From contig CAJXJZ010000009.1 in the NCBI GenBank assembly GCA_913055745.1, forward strand, positions 1-50,376: a DNA stretch of 50,376 nt, in the 5' to 3' direction. Below the pieces are notes generated by a model that saw only the letters and a list, made by a program, of their open reading frames with translations, ran no database searches and was not told where the DNA came from. The DNA comes from an uncultured bacterium. Its GTDB lineage: Bacteria > Hydrothermota > Hydrothermia > UBA1063 > CAJXJZ01. Numbering within the stretch: the first letter of the stretch is position 1; every line of letters starts with the position of its first letter. Below are positions 34,252-41,794 of the stretch, piece by piece. The position numbers and the translations under genes are program-made.

Positions 34252-35375
34252 TAGGATTTAATGATATTCAATGTCCCATTTAAAAGTTCATCAAAGGTAA
34301 AGAGTTCTCCATCGTATCTATTTAATCTGGAAACCATAGAAGTTTTAAAATGCCTCTCTACTTCCTGAACTAATTGCCCTTGATTGAGTTCTGGAACAAT
34401 GACATGTGACACCTTCCCATCAAACTTTTTAAGTTCATGCCCTGGGAATGGCCAAACTATCTTGGGCCTGAATAAACCGATTTTTATCCCTCTTTTTCTC
34501 AAAACATCCACTACCTCTTTTACGGCACGCGCTGCTGTTCCAACTCCAACATACAATACTTCTGCATCATCTGTATTATAGAACTCAATATCTGTTAAAA
34601 GGTCAATATTATCCTCTATCTTCTTTTTGAACCTATCAAGATTCTTCTTTGCTACTTCAGGGTCATTGCTTGGAAATCCATCCTTTCTGTGAACGAGTCC
34701 TGTTATATGATACCTTTGACCTTTTCCAAATGGTATAATGCCAGTCCCATAAACATTATCATCGTCAAATGGGAAATACCTCTCACCCTTTTTAATCTCA
34801 GGTTCCCTCTCCCATATCTCAACCTCTCTATCAACAACAACCTTCTCACGCATATGTGATAGTATTTCATCAGTCAATACAACGGCAGGGAGTCTTAATC
34901 TCTCAGAGATATTGACAGCATCAATGGTTAAGTAAAATGCCTCTTCAACAGTACTGGGCATAAGAGCAACAACCGCATGGTCTCCGTGCGTTCCCCATCT
35001 TGCTTGCATAATATCTCCTTGTGATGTACGTGTGGGAAGACCTGTAGATGGGCCACCTCTCATGGCATCCACAATTACAACAGGCACCTCTGCCATTGCA
35101 GCATATCCAACATGCTCTTGCATAAGTGAAAAACCAGGTCCACTTGTGGCAGTCATAGACTTCCTCCCTGCAATTCTTGCACCTATACATGCTGCCAAAG
35201 AAGAAATCTCATCCTCCATCTGGATAAATACACCATCTCTTTTTGGTAATTCCCTCGCCATAATTTCTGCTATTTCAGATGAAGGTGTGATTGGATATCC
35301 GCCATAAAAAGAAACCCCGGCTCTAAGAGCCCCATATGCAACTGCCTCATTGCCTTGATACAATTCAATCTTCAT
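34251..35375 (-). CDS. korA: 2-oxoacid:ferredoxin oxidoreductase, alpha subunit
   Basis: A 374-residue alpha chain of a 2-oxoglutarate or branched-chain 2-oxoacid:ferredoxin oxidoreductase, which oxidises 2-oxoacids to acyl-CoA with reduction of ferredoxin. Landmarks are GNEAVAYGALRAG at the N-terminus, the YPITPSSEIAE pyrimidine-binding loop, MEDEISSLAACIGA, TATSGPGFSLMQEH and GGPSTGLPT, with a C-terminal VGVGTAARAVKE domain. The beta (TPP) and gamma subunits are not next to it, which is unusual. The ATG at 35375 is used; TTG at 35381 is a longer option. KorA versus VorB cannot be settled by eye. It follows the tandem-ACT gene. Confidence 0.88.
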   Translation of the reverse strand: MKIELYQGNEAVAYGALRAGVSFYGGYPITPSSEIAEIMARELPKRDGVFIQMEDEISSLAACIGARIAGRKSMTATSGPGFSLMQEHVGYAAMAEVPVVIVDAMRGGPSTGLPTRTSQGDIMQARWGTHGDHAVVALMPSTVEEAFYLTIDAVNISERLRLPAVVLTDEILSHMREKVVVDREVEIWEREPEIKKGERYFPFDDDNVYGTGIIPFGKGQRYHITGLVHRKDGFPSNDPEVAKKNLDRFKKKIEDNIDLLTDIEFYNTDDAEVLYVGVGTAARAVKEVVDVLRKRGIKIGLFRPKIVWPFPGHELKKFDGKVSHVIVPELNQGQLVQEVERHFKTSMVSRLNRYDGELFTFDELLNGTLNIIKS

Positions 35376-35865
35376 AACCAAAACCCTCTATTATATCCAA
35401 ACCAAGTGTATCTTGTAAAACCATATATGCATCATCCACCCTGTCCTCTGGAATGACAATGGATATGGCATCCACAGATGCACTCACCATTTCAATGTTT
35501 ATACCAGATTGTGCAAAAATATCAAAAATCTTTGCCGCGATTCCAGGCCTTCTTGAGAGCGTTTTATCACCATAAAGCACAAAAAGTGCAACCTTAGGTT
35601 CATACTTTATACCTTTTGCATCCACCTGAGAACAGAGTTCCTCCTGTTTGTCTTTTAATTTTAGATAATCGCTCTCCAGCACTAAAAAGGCTATATCCAC
35701 CCTCCCTTTACTTCCAGAGCCTGCAACTATGAGTTGGGCATTTATACCCCAGGATGCAAGTAATTCAAAAATCTCGGCAGCAATACCAGGCCTGTCCTTT
35801 GCACCCTTTAATACGACCTTTACAACCTTACGATTTAGCCATACCTCCTCTATAGGAATAGTCAT
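35365..35865 (-). CDS. Tandem ACT-domain protein (aspartokinase-regulatory-like)
   Basis: A 166-residue protein made of two ACT domains and no catalytic domain. The first runs about residues 14-85 (VKVVLKGAKDRPGIAAEIFELLASWGIN) and the second about 90-160 (FVLYGDKTLSRRPGIAAKIFDIFAQSGIN), together resembling the paired ACT module at the C-terminus of aspartokinase, which binds amino acids. The ATG at 35865, one base after the gcvPA stop, is preferred to a TTG at 35883. Placement between gcvPA and korA suggests a stand-alone amino-acid sensor for this run; the ligand is unknown. Confidence 0.82.
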   Translation of the reverse strand: MTIPIEEVWLNRKVVKVVLKGAKDRPGIAAEIFELLASWGINAQLIVAGSGSKGRVDIAFLVLESDYLKLKDKQEELCSQVDAKGIKYEPKVALFVLYGDKTLSRRPGIAAKIFDIFAQSGINIEMVSASVDAISIVIPEDRVDDAYMVLQDTLGLDIIEGFGYED

Positions 35866-35866
35866 T

Positions 35867-37198
35867 TTAGTTTTCCCCCACAATTTGTTTTGATAATTCT
35901 ACATATTCATCAATCTCCTTAAATGACCTCTTCTCAGTAACTGCAACAAGCAACCTGTTTCCACCAAGGTCTATCCCAGGGAAAATGCCTTTTTCAACCA
36001 TCTTATCAATAAACTCAGCAGCCTCTATATTATTAAGGTTAATAACAAATTCATTGAAAAAGGCGCCTTTAAACGCCCTATGTGCCACATCCAGAGATTC
36101 AAGTTTATCTAAAAGATAATGTGCCTTAGTAAAGGCTATCTTGGCAACCTTTGAAAGTCCTTTTTTCCCATAGATAGAAAGGTAAACAAGGACCCTTAAG
36201 GCACATAGATTTTGATTAGAACATATATTTGAAGTCGCCCTCTCTCTTCGTATATGCTGCTCCCTTGTCTGCAGGGTCATAACATAACCCTTGTTACCAT
36301 TTATATCAATCGTCTCTCCTACGAGTCTTCCGGGCATTTGCCTTACATACTCCTTCTTTGTAGAAAAAAGGCCAATATAGGGACCACCAAAATTAAGATG
36401 TATGCCAAAAGGCTGTCCTTCAGCAGTTGCAATATCCACCCCATAACAAGAAGGCTTTTTCAATAAGCCTAATGCAGTAGGATAATAGTGTTGCAACAAA
36501 AGAACATCCTGCTTCTTTGCTATACTCGCAACCCGTTCCATATCCTCAAGTACACCAAAATAATTGGGATGTTGTATTAAAAGAGCAGATGCATCTTTGA
36601 GGGCATCTTCAATCTTTTCAACATCTGTCATGCCACTTTCTTTGTCATAATCAACATATACGATCTCAGCACCAGGCCCATCAAGATAGGTTTCTATAAC
36701 CTCTCTATACCTTGGATTAATCCCTTTGCTTATAACTACCTTGTTTTTCCTTTTAATCCTTATAGCCATTAAAAGGGCCTCACCCAAAGCAGATGCACCA
36801 TCATACATAGACGCGTTTGTTACATCAAGACCAGTAAGGTTTGAAATCATTGTTTGAAACTCAAATATCACCCTCAACGTGCCCTGACTTACTTCTGCTT
36901 GATAGGGTGTATAGGCTGTGTAGAATTCAGGTCTTTTTGCGATGTAATCAACAACCTTGGGAACATAATGGTCATACGCACCACCCCCTGCGAAAACCTT
37001 AAGTGTTTTATTCATAGATGCGATATCTTTCAATAATGCTTCTACTTCTTGTTCACTAAGAGCATCTTCAAGTTCTATTTCACCATCGTAAAATAGGTCA
37101 TCTGGTATATCCTTAAGTAACTCCCTGAAGGAACTTACACCAAGTTCCTTCAGCATCTTGTCCCTGTCTTCATCGGTATTGGGTATAAAAGGATGCAT
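35867..37198 (-). CDS. gcvPA: Glycine dehydrogenase (decarboxylating) subunit 1
   Basis: The 443-residue alpha subunit of the split P-protein of the glycine cleavage system, which decarboxylates glycine and passes the aminomethyl group to lipoyl-GcvH. [16 protein letters not shown] at the start, [50 protein letters not shown] and the [21 protein letters not shown]-like region (here [18 protein letters not shown]) are family landmarks. The second subunit GcvPB, which carries the PLP lysine, is not adjacent, nor is gcvT. It lies one base after gcvH and is followed by the ACT gene. Confidence 0.95.
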   Translation of the reverse strand: [443 protein letters not shown]

Positions 37199-37199
37199 C

Positions 37200-37583
37200 T
37201 TATTCTTCCTCTATAATCTTTTTATACTCCTCTGCTGAAAGCAGTTCATTTATTTCGTCCGGGTTTGTGAGTTTAATTTTTACAATCCATCCCTCTGTGT
37301 AAGGATCCTCATTGATAAGACCTGGATTATCCTTGAGTTTTTCATTAACTTCCACTATCTCACCTGAAGCAGGAGCATAGACATCAGCAACTGTTTTTAC
37401 AGCCTCTAATGTTGTTAACACATCTCCTTTCTTTACGGTTTTGCCAACCTCTGGTAATTCAAGGTACACAATATCTGATAGTTCTTCCTGTGCATAATCT
37501 GTAATGCCTATATATGCAAAATCCCCTTCTACTTTGAGCCATTCATGTTCATTTGTATATTTAAGGTTTTCAGGTATGTTCAT
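37200..37583 (-). CDS. gcvH: Glycine cleavage system H protein
   Basis: The 127-residue lipoyl carrier of the glycine cleavage system, shuttling the aminomethyl group. KYTNEHEWLKVEGDFAYIGITDYAQEELSDIVY (core YTNEHEW and GITDYAQ) is the N-terminal signature, and Lys63 in LEAVKTVADVY is the predicted lipoylation site, followed by SGEIVEVN and a C-terminal EGWIVKI. It heads the run gcvH-gcvPA-ACT-korA-GlmU-gatC-HAD behind its own promoter, with a G-rich ribosome site. It is the one lipoyl-domain protein in the window and thus a natural client of the lipoate operon at 27938. Confidence 0.96.
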   Translation of the reverse strand: MNIPENLKYTNEHEWLKVEGDFAYIGITDYAQEELSDIVYLELPEVGKTVKKGDVLTTLEAVKTVADVYAPASGEIVEVNEKLKDNPGLINEDPYTEGWIVKIKLTNPDEINELLSAEEYKKIIEEE

Positions 37584-37608
37584 TTCATCCCCCTTTGTTT
37601 TAAATAAT

Positions 37609-37637
37609 ATTATAATTTACAATCAACAGAAATACAA
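37609..37637 (-). promoter_or_regulatory. Promoter of the gcvH run
   Basis: On the minus strand, TTGTAT (37632-37637), a 17-base spacer and perfect TATAAT (37609-37614). A leader of about 20 bases with a GGGGGA stretch precedes the gcvH ATG at 37583. Confidence 0.7.
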
Positions 37638-37684
37638 GAAGCAATCAGTTTTTTACTATATTCTGCGAGACGCACTAAAAACAT

Positions 37685-37696
37685 TAAAATTTTCCT
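37685..37696 (+). promoter_or_regulatory. Possible -10 box of yitT-like gene, leaderless
   Basis: TAAAAT at 37685-37690 lies six bases before the ATG at 37697. The -35 region is poor (a TTTACT at 37652-37657 is too far away for this -10 box), so this is tentative. Confidence 0.35.
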
Positions 37697-38545
37697 ATGA
37701 CACACAAAGATAATATTAAAAACTTCTTTTATATTACCATAGGGGCACTTTTGGCAGCAATTGGGCTTGATATATTCCTTGTCCCATCTAAAATTGCTGC
37801 AGGAGGCGTAAGTGGGATTGCTACAATACTCCATTATACAATCCATGTACCTGTAGGTATGTCTATGCTCGTGTTAAATATTTTACTCTTTATCCTTGCA
37901 TTTTTACTACTTGGTCCTTCTTTTGGTATTAAATCCATCTATGGAACCATCGTGCTCTCTCTATTCGTGGATATATTCGCAAGACTTTTTCCCATAACAT
38001 ACACCCACGACCTCATGCTCTCTGTTATCTTTGGGGATATTCTCACAGGCACGGGACTTGCAATGATTTTCTTACAGGATGCATCAACAGGTGGAACAGA
38101 TATAATTGCGATGTTATTAAATAAATACATTGGTTTGGATATAGGCCAGGGGCTTCTTCTGACAGATTTTACTGTTACACTCTTTGCAGGCATATTCTTT
38201 GGGTGGGAGAAAGGCATGTATTCGCTTTTAGCAGTACTTGTAAACACAAATACTATTGATTATGTTGTAGAGGGTATAAAGGTATCCTTTAAGGTGATTA
38301 TTATTTCGGAAAAATGGCAGAAGATTATGGAATATGTTAAGAGCAACCTTCAAAGGGGTGTCACAATCATTGATGCAGAAGGTGGATATGAAAGAGAGAA
38401 GAGAAAAATGTTATGGATAATCTTAAGAAGAAGGCGTGAACTGGTTAGATTAAAGGAATTTGTTAGAGAAATAGACCATAATGCCTTCTTAACTGTAACA
38501 ACTGTAAAAGATGTATTTGGAAAGGGGTTTTCGAGGATAAAATAA
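37697..38545 (+). CDS. YitT family membrane protein
   Basis: A 282-residue inner-membrane protein with a YitT/DUF161 membrane part (about five helices, residues 10-195) and a C-terminal soluble DUF2179 domain (about 205-280, with GVTIIDAEGGYEREKRKMLWIILRRRE; core TIIDAEGGYE). Landmarks in the membrane part are AAIGLDIFLVPSKIAAGGVSGIATI (core PSKIAAGGVSG) and ASTGGTDIIAML. The biochemical role of the family is unsettled. The gene stands alone between the gcvH promoter and a bidirectional terminator. Confidence 0.9.
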   Translation: MTHKDNIKNFFYITIGALLAAIGLDIFLVPSKIAAGGVSGIATILHYTIHVPVGMSMLVLNILLFILAFLLLGPSFGIKSIYGTIVLSLFVDIFARLFPITYTHDLMLSVIFGDILTGTGLAMIFLQDASTGGTDIIAMLLNKYIGLDIGQGLLLTDFTVTLFAGIFFGWEKGMYSLLAVLVNTNTIDYVVEGIKVSFKVIIISEKWQKIMEYVKSNLQRGVTIIDAEGGYEREKRKMLWIILRRRRELVRLKEFVREIDHNAFLTVTTVKDVFGKGFSRIK

Positions 38546-38574
38546 AAAGGCAGGGCACATAGCCCTGCCTTTTT
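38544..38574. terminator. Bidirectional intrinsic terminator
   Basis: AAAAAGGCAGGGC (38544-38556) pairs with GCCCTGCCTTTTT (38562-38574) around a five-base loop. It ends the YitT gene on the plus strand and the sucD/membrane-cassette run on the minus strand. Confidence 0.93.
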
Positions 38575-38585
38575 GAATCTTATAT

Positions 38586-39224
38586 TTATCTAAGCCAGGA
38601 CAAAAGCCCAAGCCATTTACCGAGAAGGAATTCAAATCGCCCAACAAGGAGTGAGAACCTTGCCATGACTGTATAACCAAAGGATGCGCCAAAACCAACC
38701 ATCAAGAACACTATACCTGTCTTTGTTATGGGTTTCATCACGCCTTCATGAGGCGTAGAAAAGTAAAAGTACAAAACCACAGTGATAACTCCTATAAAAA
38801 TTAAAAGGGCGTTTATGAAAAGCCCTATGCTCATGCCGTGGGGATTTGGTAAAATAGTGTACTTAATCTGTTCGACAAGGGATGCCTTGAATGCAAGAGG
38901 TATGGAAAGCCCTGAACCCACGCCAAGCAAAAAGGCAAAGGGCCATCTTATAAAATAGGAAAACTTTGGTACCACTACAGCAAGGTACATAAGCCCCAAG
39001 ATAAACGGAATAATAAACAGTAACTTATGCTCTACAAAGAGTGGCTTTAGTAGATTAGGATATATACCGTTGTTCCATGTGTAAACAAAACCGTATCCCG
39101 TGGCAACACCAACAAAGATATGCTCTGCCATCTTAAAGAAAGGATTATCTTTGTATAAAAAAGAAAAAATAGCCAATGTTAAAATGGCTGCCAACCATAC
39201 CCATGGGTCATGTGAAATATGCAT
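38586..39224 (-). CDS. Multi-spanning membrane protein of unknown function (cassette gene 4)
   Basis: A 212-residue integral membrane protein with about six hydrophobic segments, beginning MHISHDPWVWLAAILTL. Short polar loops contain HGMSIG and FSTPHEGVMKP. I do not recognise a characterised family. The start overlaps the previous gene's stop (TAATG) and has GGAGGG upstream. It is the last of four consecutive membrane genes (41783 to 38586) behind a lipoprotein gene, and ends at a strong bidirectional terminator, so it is a real member of that operon. Any function is inferred only from company: probably a subunit of one membrane complex. Confidence 0.75.
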   Translation of the reverse strand: MHISHDPWVWLAAILTLAIFSFLYKDNPFFKMAEHIFVGVATGYGFVYTWNNGIYPNLLKPLFVEHKLLFIIPFILGLMYLAVVVPKFSYFIRWPFAFLLGVGSGLSIPLAFKASLVEQIKYTILPNPHGMSIGLFINALLIFIGVITVVLYFYFSTPHEGVMKPITKTGIVFLMVGFGASFGYTVMARFSLLVGRFEFLLGKWLGLLSWLR

Positions 39225-40084
39225 TATGCCTCCCTCCTTTTCTTTGAAAGGAAATACCCCAGATTACCTATGATAATAAACAGCATTATTAGAAAATGTG
39301 CAATGGAGTTTGCCTCCATACCACGGACAGCAAAAACGCTTTTACCTTTTTCAAACCCATTCTTTTCTAATAATTTATTTACTTGATACTCATACTCAGC
39401 AGCGCCCTTCATCCCCATGAGGGCCCCTACGAACTGCCCTGTCTGAAGATAGGGATAAAAATCCGCTGCACTCACAGCCGTTACACCTGTCGCAAGTTTT
39501 TCGTTGTATTTGGTGTATGCATAGGTAACCCAGGCCAGAGGTGTACTTGCGCCTGATAATGAAACAGTAAGGGCAATATCCTTGTAATTCTTTACTCCTT
39601 TCATTGCAGGAATACTATCTAATGGAACACCACTATAATTTGTTGGGAATACCTTTTTTATATCCTCCCCTATACCTAAAATTACAGCACTAAAACCAGG
39701 CTTATATCCCAATACAACATAATCTGTATCAGGCCGTGCACCAAGTTCTTCCTTTGCCTTCTCGCATGCCTGAATGCCAAGACCTGTGCCTTCGGGATAC
39801 AAAGACATTACCATGGGAATAACGCCTCTTATTATTGCATGTTTTATGATTGCTTCAAGCATTGGCTGAAGTTCTGGCAATGTGGATGGATCATAGTCTG
39901 CAGAAATAAGTATATGTGAACCCTTAGGAAGAGTGTCTATATAGGTATAGAGATTTTCTGTTGGGGGAGACATCTTTTGACCAAGATTTAATGGCACCAC
40001 AAGTGGAGTGATAACACCTAAGGTAATTATGAGATAAATTATCGTCCTGTTAAGGTTTGCAAGCTTTATGAAAAACGCCCTCAT
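39224..40084 (-). CDS. Membrane-anchored protein with large extracytoplasmic domain (cassette gene 3)
   Basis: A 286-residue protein with one membrane helix near each end (about residues 14-35 and 258-278) and a ~220-residue domain between them, probably outside the cytoplasm. The domain has alpha/beta character (SHILISADYDPSTLPEL, TDYVVLGYKPGFSAVILGIGEDI, IALTVSLSGAST). The ATG at 40084 is chosen because GGGAGGATG precedes it and the longer form would need a TTG start inside the upstream gene. It lies one base after the stop of the gene before, and its end overlaps the gene after. No family known to me. Confidence 0.75.
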   Translation of the reverse strand: MRAFFIKLANLNRTIIYLIITLGVITPLVVPLNLGQKMSPPTENLYTYIDTLPKGSHILISADYDPSTLPELQPMLEAIIKHAIIRGVIPMVMSLYPEGTGLGIQACEKAKEELGARPDTDYVVLGYKPGFSAVILGIGEDIKKVFPTNYSGVPLDSIPAMKGVKNYKDIALTVSLSGASTPLAWVTYAYTKYNEKLATGVTAVSAADFYPYLQTGQFVGALMGMKGAAEYEYQVNKLLEKNGFEKGKSVFAVRGMEANSIAHFLIMLFIIIGNLGYFLSKKRREA

Positions 40085-40085
40085 C

Positions 40086-40700
40086 TCATCCTCCCAACCA
40101 GTTCCTTTCAATACCAAAAATAATCTTTAATGAAGTTGCTATACTACCGAGGGAAACACCAATGGCAATGCCCCTTTTGGATGCCATATTGGGAACTGCC
40201 ATTATCCATTCAAGTGTCTTAGGAATACCAGGAACATAATTTCCAAAGGTAGTGACACTGAACATAACCAAAAATGCAGTAATAAGAAGTAAGGTGGCCT
40301 CAAAACTCTTTGCTCTGAATGCCCTATACGATGCAGAAGCCATGTAATAAGAAAGAAGAGAGAACATGGTAGCCTGAAGTGGTGCTTGTACGTAATAGAA
40401 CATCTTTTGGAAAATAGACCCAGGTCCCATACCACCTATGAATCCCACAAGCGTCATAAATAAAAATGAAAGAATGGCAACAGCGCTATAAGGTGCATGC
40501 TCTTTTACTTTAAGCCTTACATAGTGATGGCGCAGAAAACTAACAAGGGCAAGAAATACCGCCATTGAACCCACACCAATCATCCATTTGAGCATGGTAT
40601 CGTAATACTCTTGCGACAGAGGATGTGGTACAAAATACTGAATGGCAGATATAATACCAAATACGAGTACTATTGCAAGTGGTATCTTTTTTTGAAGCAT
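40086..40700 (-). CDS. Multi-spanning membrane protein of unknown function (cassette gene 2)
   Basis: A 204-residue integral membrane protein with about five hydrophobic segments. Notable loops are GGMGPGSIFQKMFYYVQAPLQATM (core GGMGPGSIFQKM) and a C-terminal VPNMASKRGIAIGVSLG. GGAGG precedes the ATG at 40700. It is 12 bases after the DUF6754-like gene and directly followed by cassette gene 3. I recognise no characterised family. The tight spacing through four genes supports a single complex. Confidence 0.75.
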   Translation of the reverse strand: MLQKKIPLAIVLVFGIISAIQYFVPHPLSQEYYDTMLKWMIGVGSMAVFLALVSFLRHHYVRLKVKEHAPYSAVAILSFLFMTLVGFIGGMGPGSIFQKMFYYVQAPLQATMFSLLSYYMASASYRAFRAKSFEATLLLITAFLVMFSVTTFGNYVPGIPKTLEWIMAVPNMASKRGIAIGVSLGSIATSLKIIFGIERNWLGG

Positions 40701-40712
40701 AATAAACCTCCT

Positions 40713-41783
40713 CTAAAATAGTCCAAGTGTTATATGAATACCAAAAAGATTCAATACTGAGAGAATTCCCACAACAAGAAGAATAATTAGTTTCATTGCG
40801 TCCTGTCCCTTGAGCGTTGCTGTTAGCATAGGGTCCTTGGAAAGATATGCACTTGCGGCATATAACTCCTCACCCATTAATGTATAATCACATGTTACTA
40901 TGAAAAATGGCAACTGGGTTACAGCATCTGTACCTGCAATCTGAATGGCTCCTGTAGATGCCCCTGTCTCTGACAATATGAGTGACTCTGCATAGAACAT
41001 ACCCATAAAAAAGTTTGTTGCTGTCTTCTCCCTTATCATGGTACCAGAGACATGGGCAGCATACCCAAACTGGCTGTCCGTAGCAAAGAATACATCATCT
41101 TCACTATAAAGATCCGGGCGTCCAATAGAATAGTATGATTCCTTTACTATCTCCCTTGCAATTGTGTATACAATCGGGTCTCTCACTGGAACAAGAATCT
41201 TCGTCTCATACTCCCCTGCCTTCTTTGTAATATGAGAAAGTATGTTTAATGCAGCAATAGTAGCCACATCAGATAGGGATGAAAGCCCTGGCACATAAAG
41301 GATGGGTCTTCCCATCTCTGTTGCCCTTCCCACTGCTTCATCCAGTGCCTGGAGGCCTGCAATAGGCCTAAGATACATACTTTTTCCACTCCTTGCATGC
41401 TGTATATAAAAGAGCAAGAGTCCGGTGTAAAGTAGAACTACCAAAAACAGCGGAAACTGTGATGTATCAAACCAACTGGCCTTAGGACTTACAAGTCCAC
41501 TCTCAAACACCTTTTGGAGGGTATCACTATAGATAACAAGTTTGTATTTATAATGTCCCTTATATGAAAGTCCATCATCAATGAAGGCACCCTCATTATG
41601 TATTAGCCTATCTATCTTTACGCTCTTTTTCCCCTCAATCCTATAAATGAAAGCAGAATCAAACACTGCAAAGGGAATAGCATACTCTATCCTCAATTTA
41701 CTCCCATCATCATTAGGTACATCCTTTATGTTTAGTACTTCACCCTTTAAGGCGAAGAGAAGAAGTATCAATTTTAAGACCAT
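40713..41783 (-). CDS. DUF6754-like membrane protein (cassette gene 1)
   Basis: A 356-residue protein with a signal or membrane segment at the start (residues 1-14), a fibronectin-III-like region (about 15-105, beginning VPNDDGSKLRIEY), a membrane helix (about 112-130) and a ~200-residue alpha/beta region: GRPILYVPGLSSLSDVATIAALNIL (core YVPGLSSLSD), TKILVPVRDPIV, FFATDSQFGYAAHVSG, ASTGAIQIAGTDAVTQLPFF. A final helix ends the protein. From memory this matches DUF6754, an uncharacterised family in candidate phyla; that should be checked. GGAGGG precedes the ATG. It starts the four membrane genes following the lipoprotein gene. Confidence 0.78.
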   Translation of the reverse strand: MVLKLILLLFALKGEVLNIKDVPNDDGSKLRIEYAIPFAVFDSAFIYRIEGKKSVKIDRLIHNEGAFIDDGLSYKGHYKYKLVIYSDTLQKVFESGLVSPKASWFDTSQFPLFLVVLLYTGLLLFYIQHARSGKSMYLRPIAGLQALDEAVGRATEMGRPILYVPGLSSLSDVATIAALNILSHITKKAGEYETKILVPVRDPIVYTIAREIVKESYYSIGRPDLYSEDDVFFATDSQFGYAAHVSGTMIREKTATNFFMGMFYAESLILSETGASTGAIQIAGTDAVTQLPFFIVTCDYTLMGEELYAASAYLSKDPMLTATLKGQDAMKLIILLVVGILSVLNLFGIHITLGLF

Positions 41784-41794
41784 AAATCCCTCCT

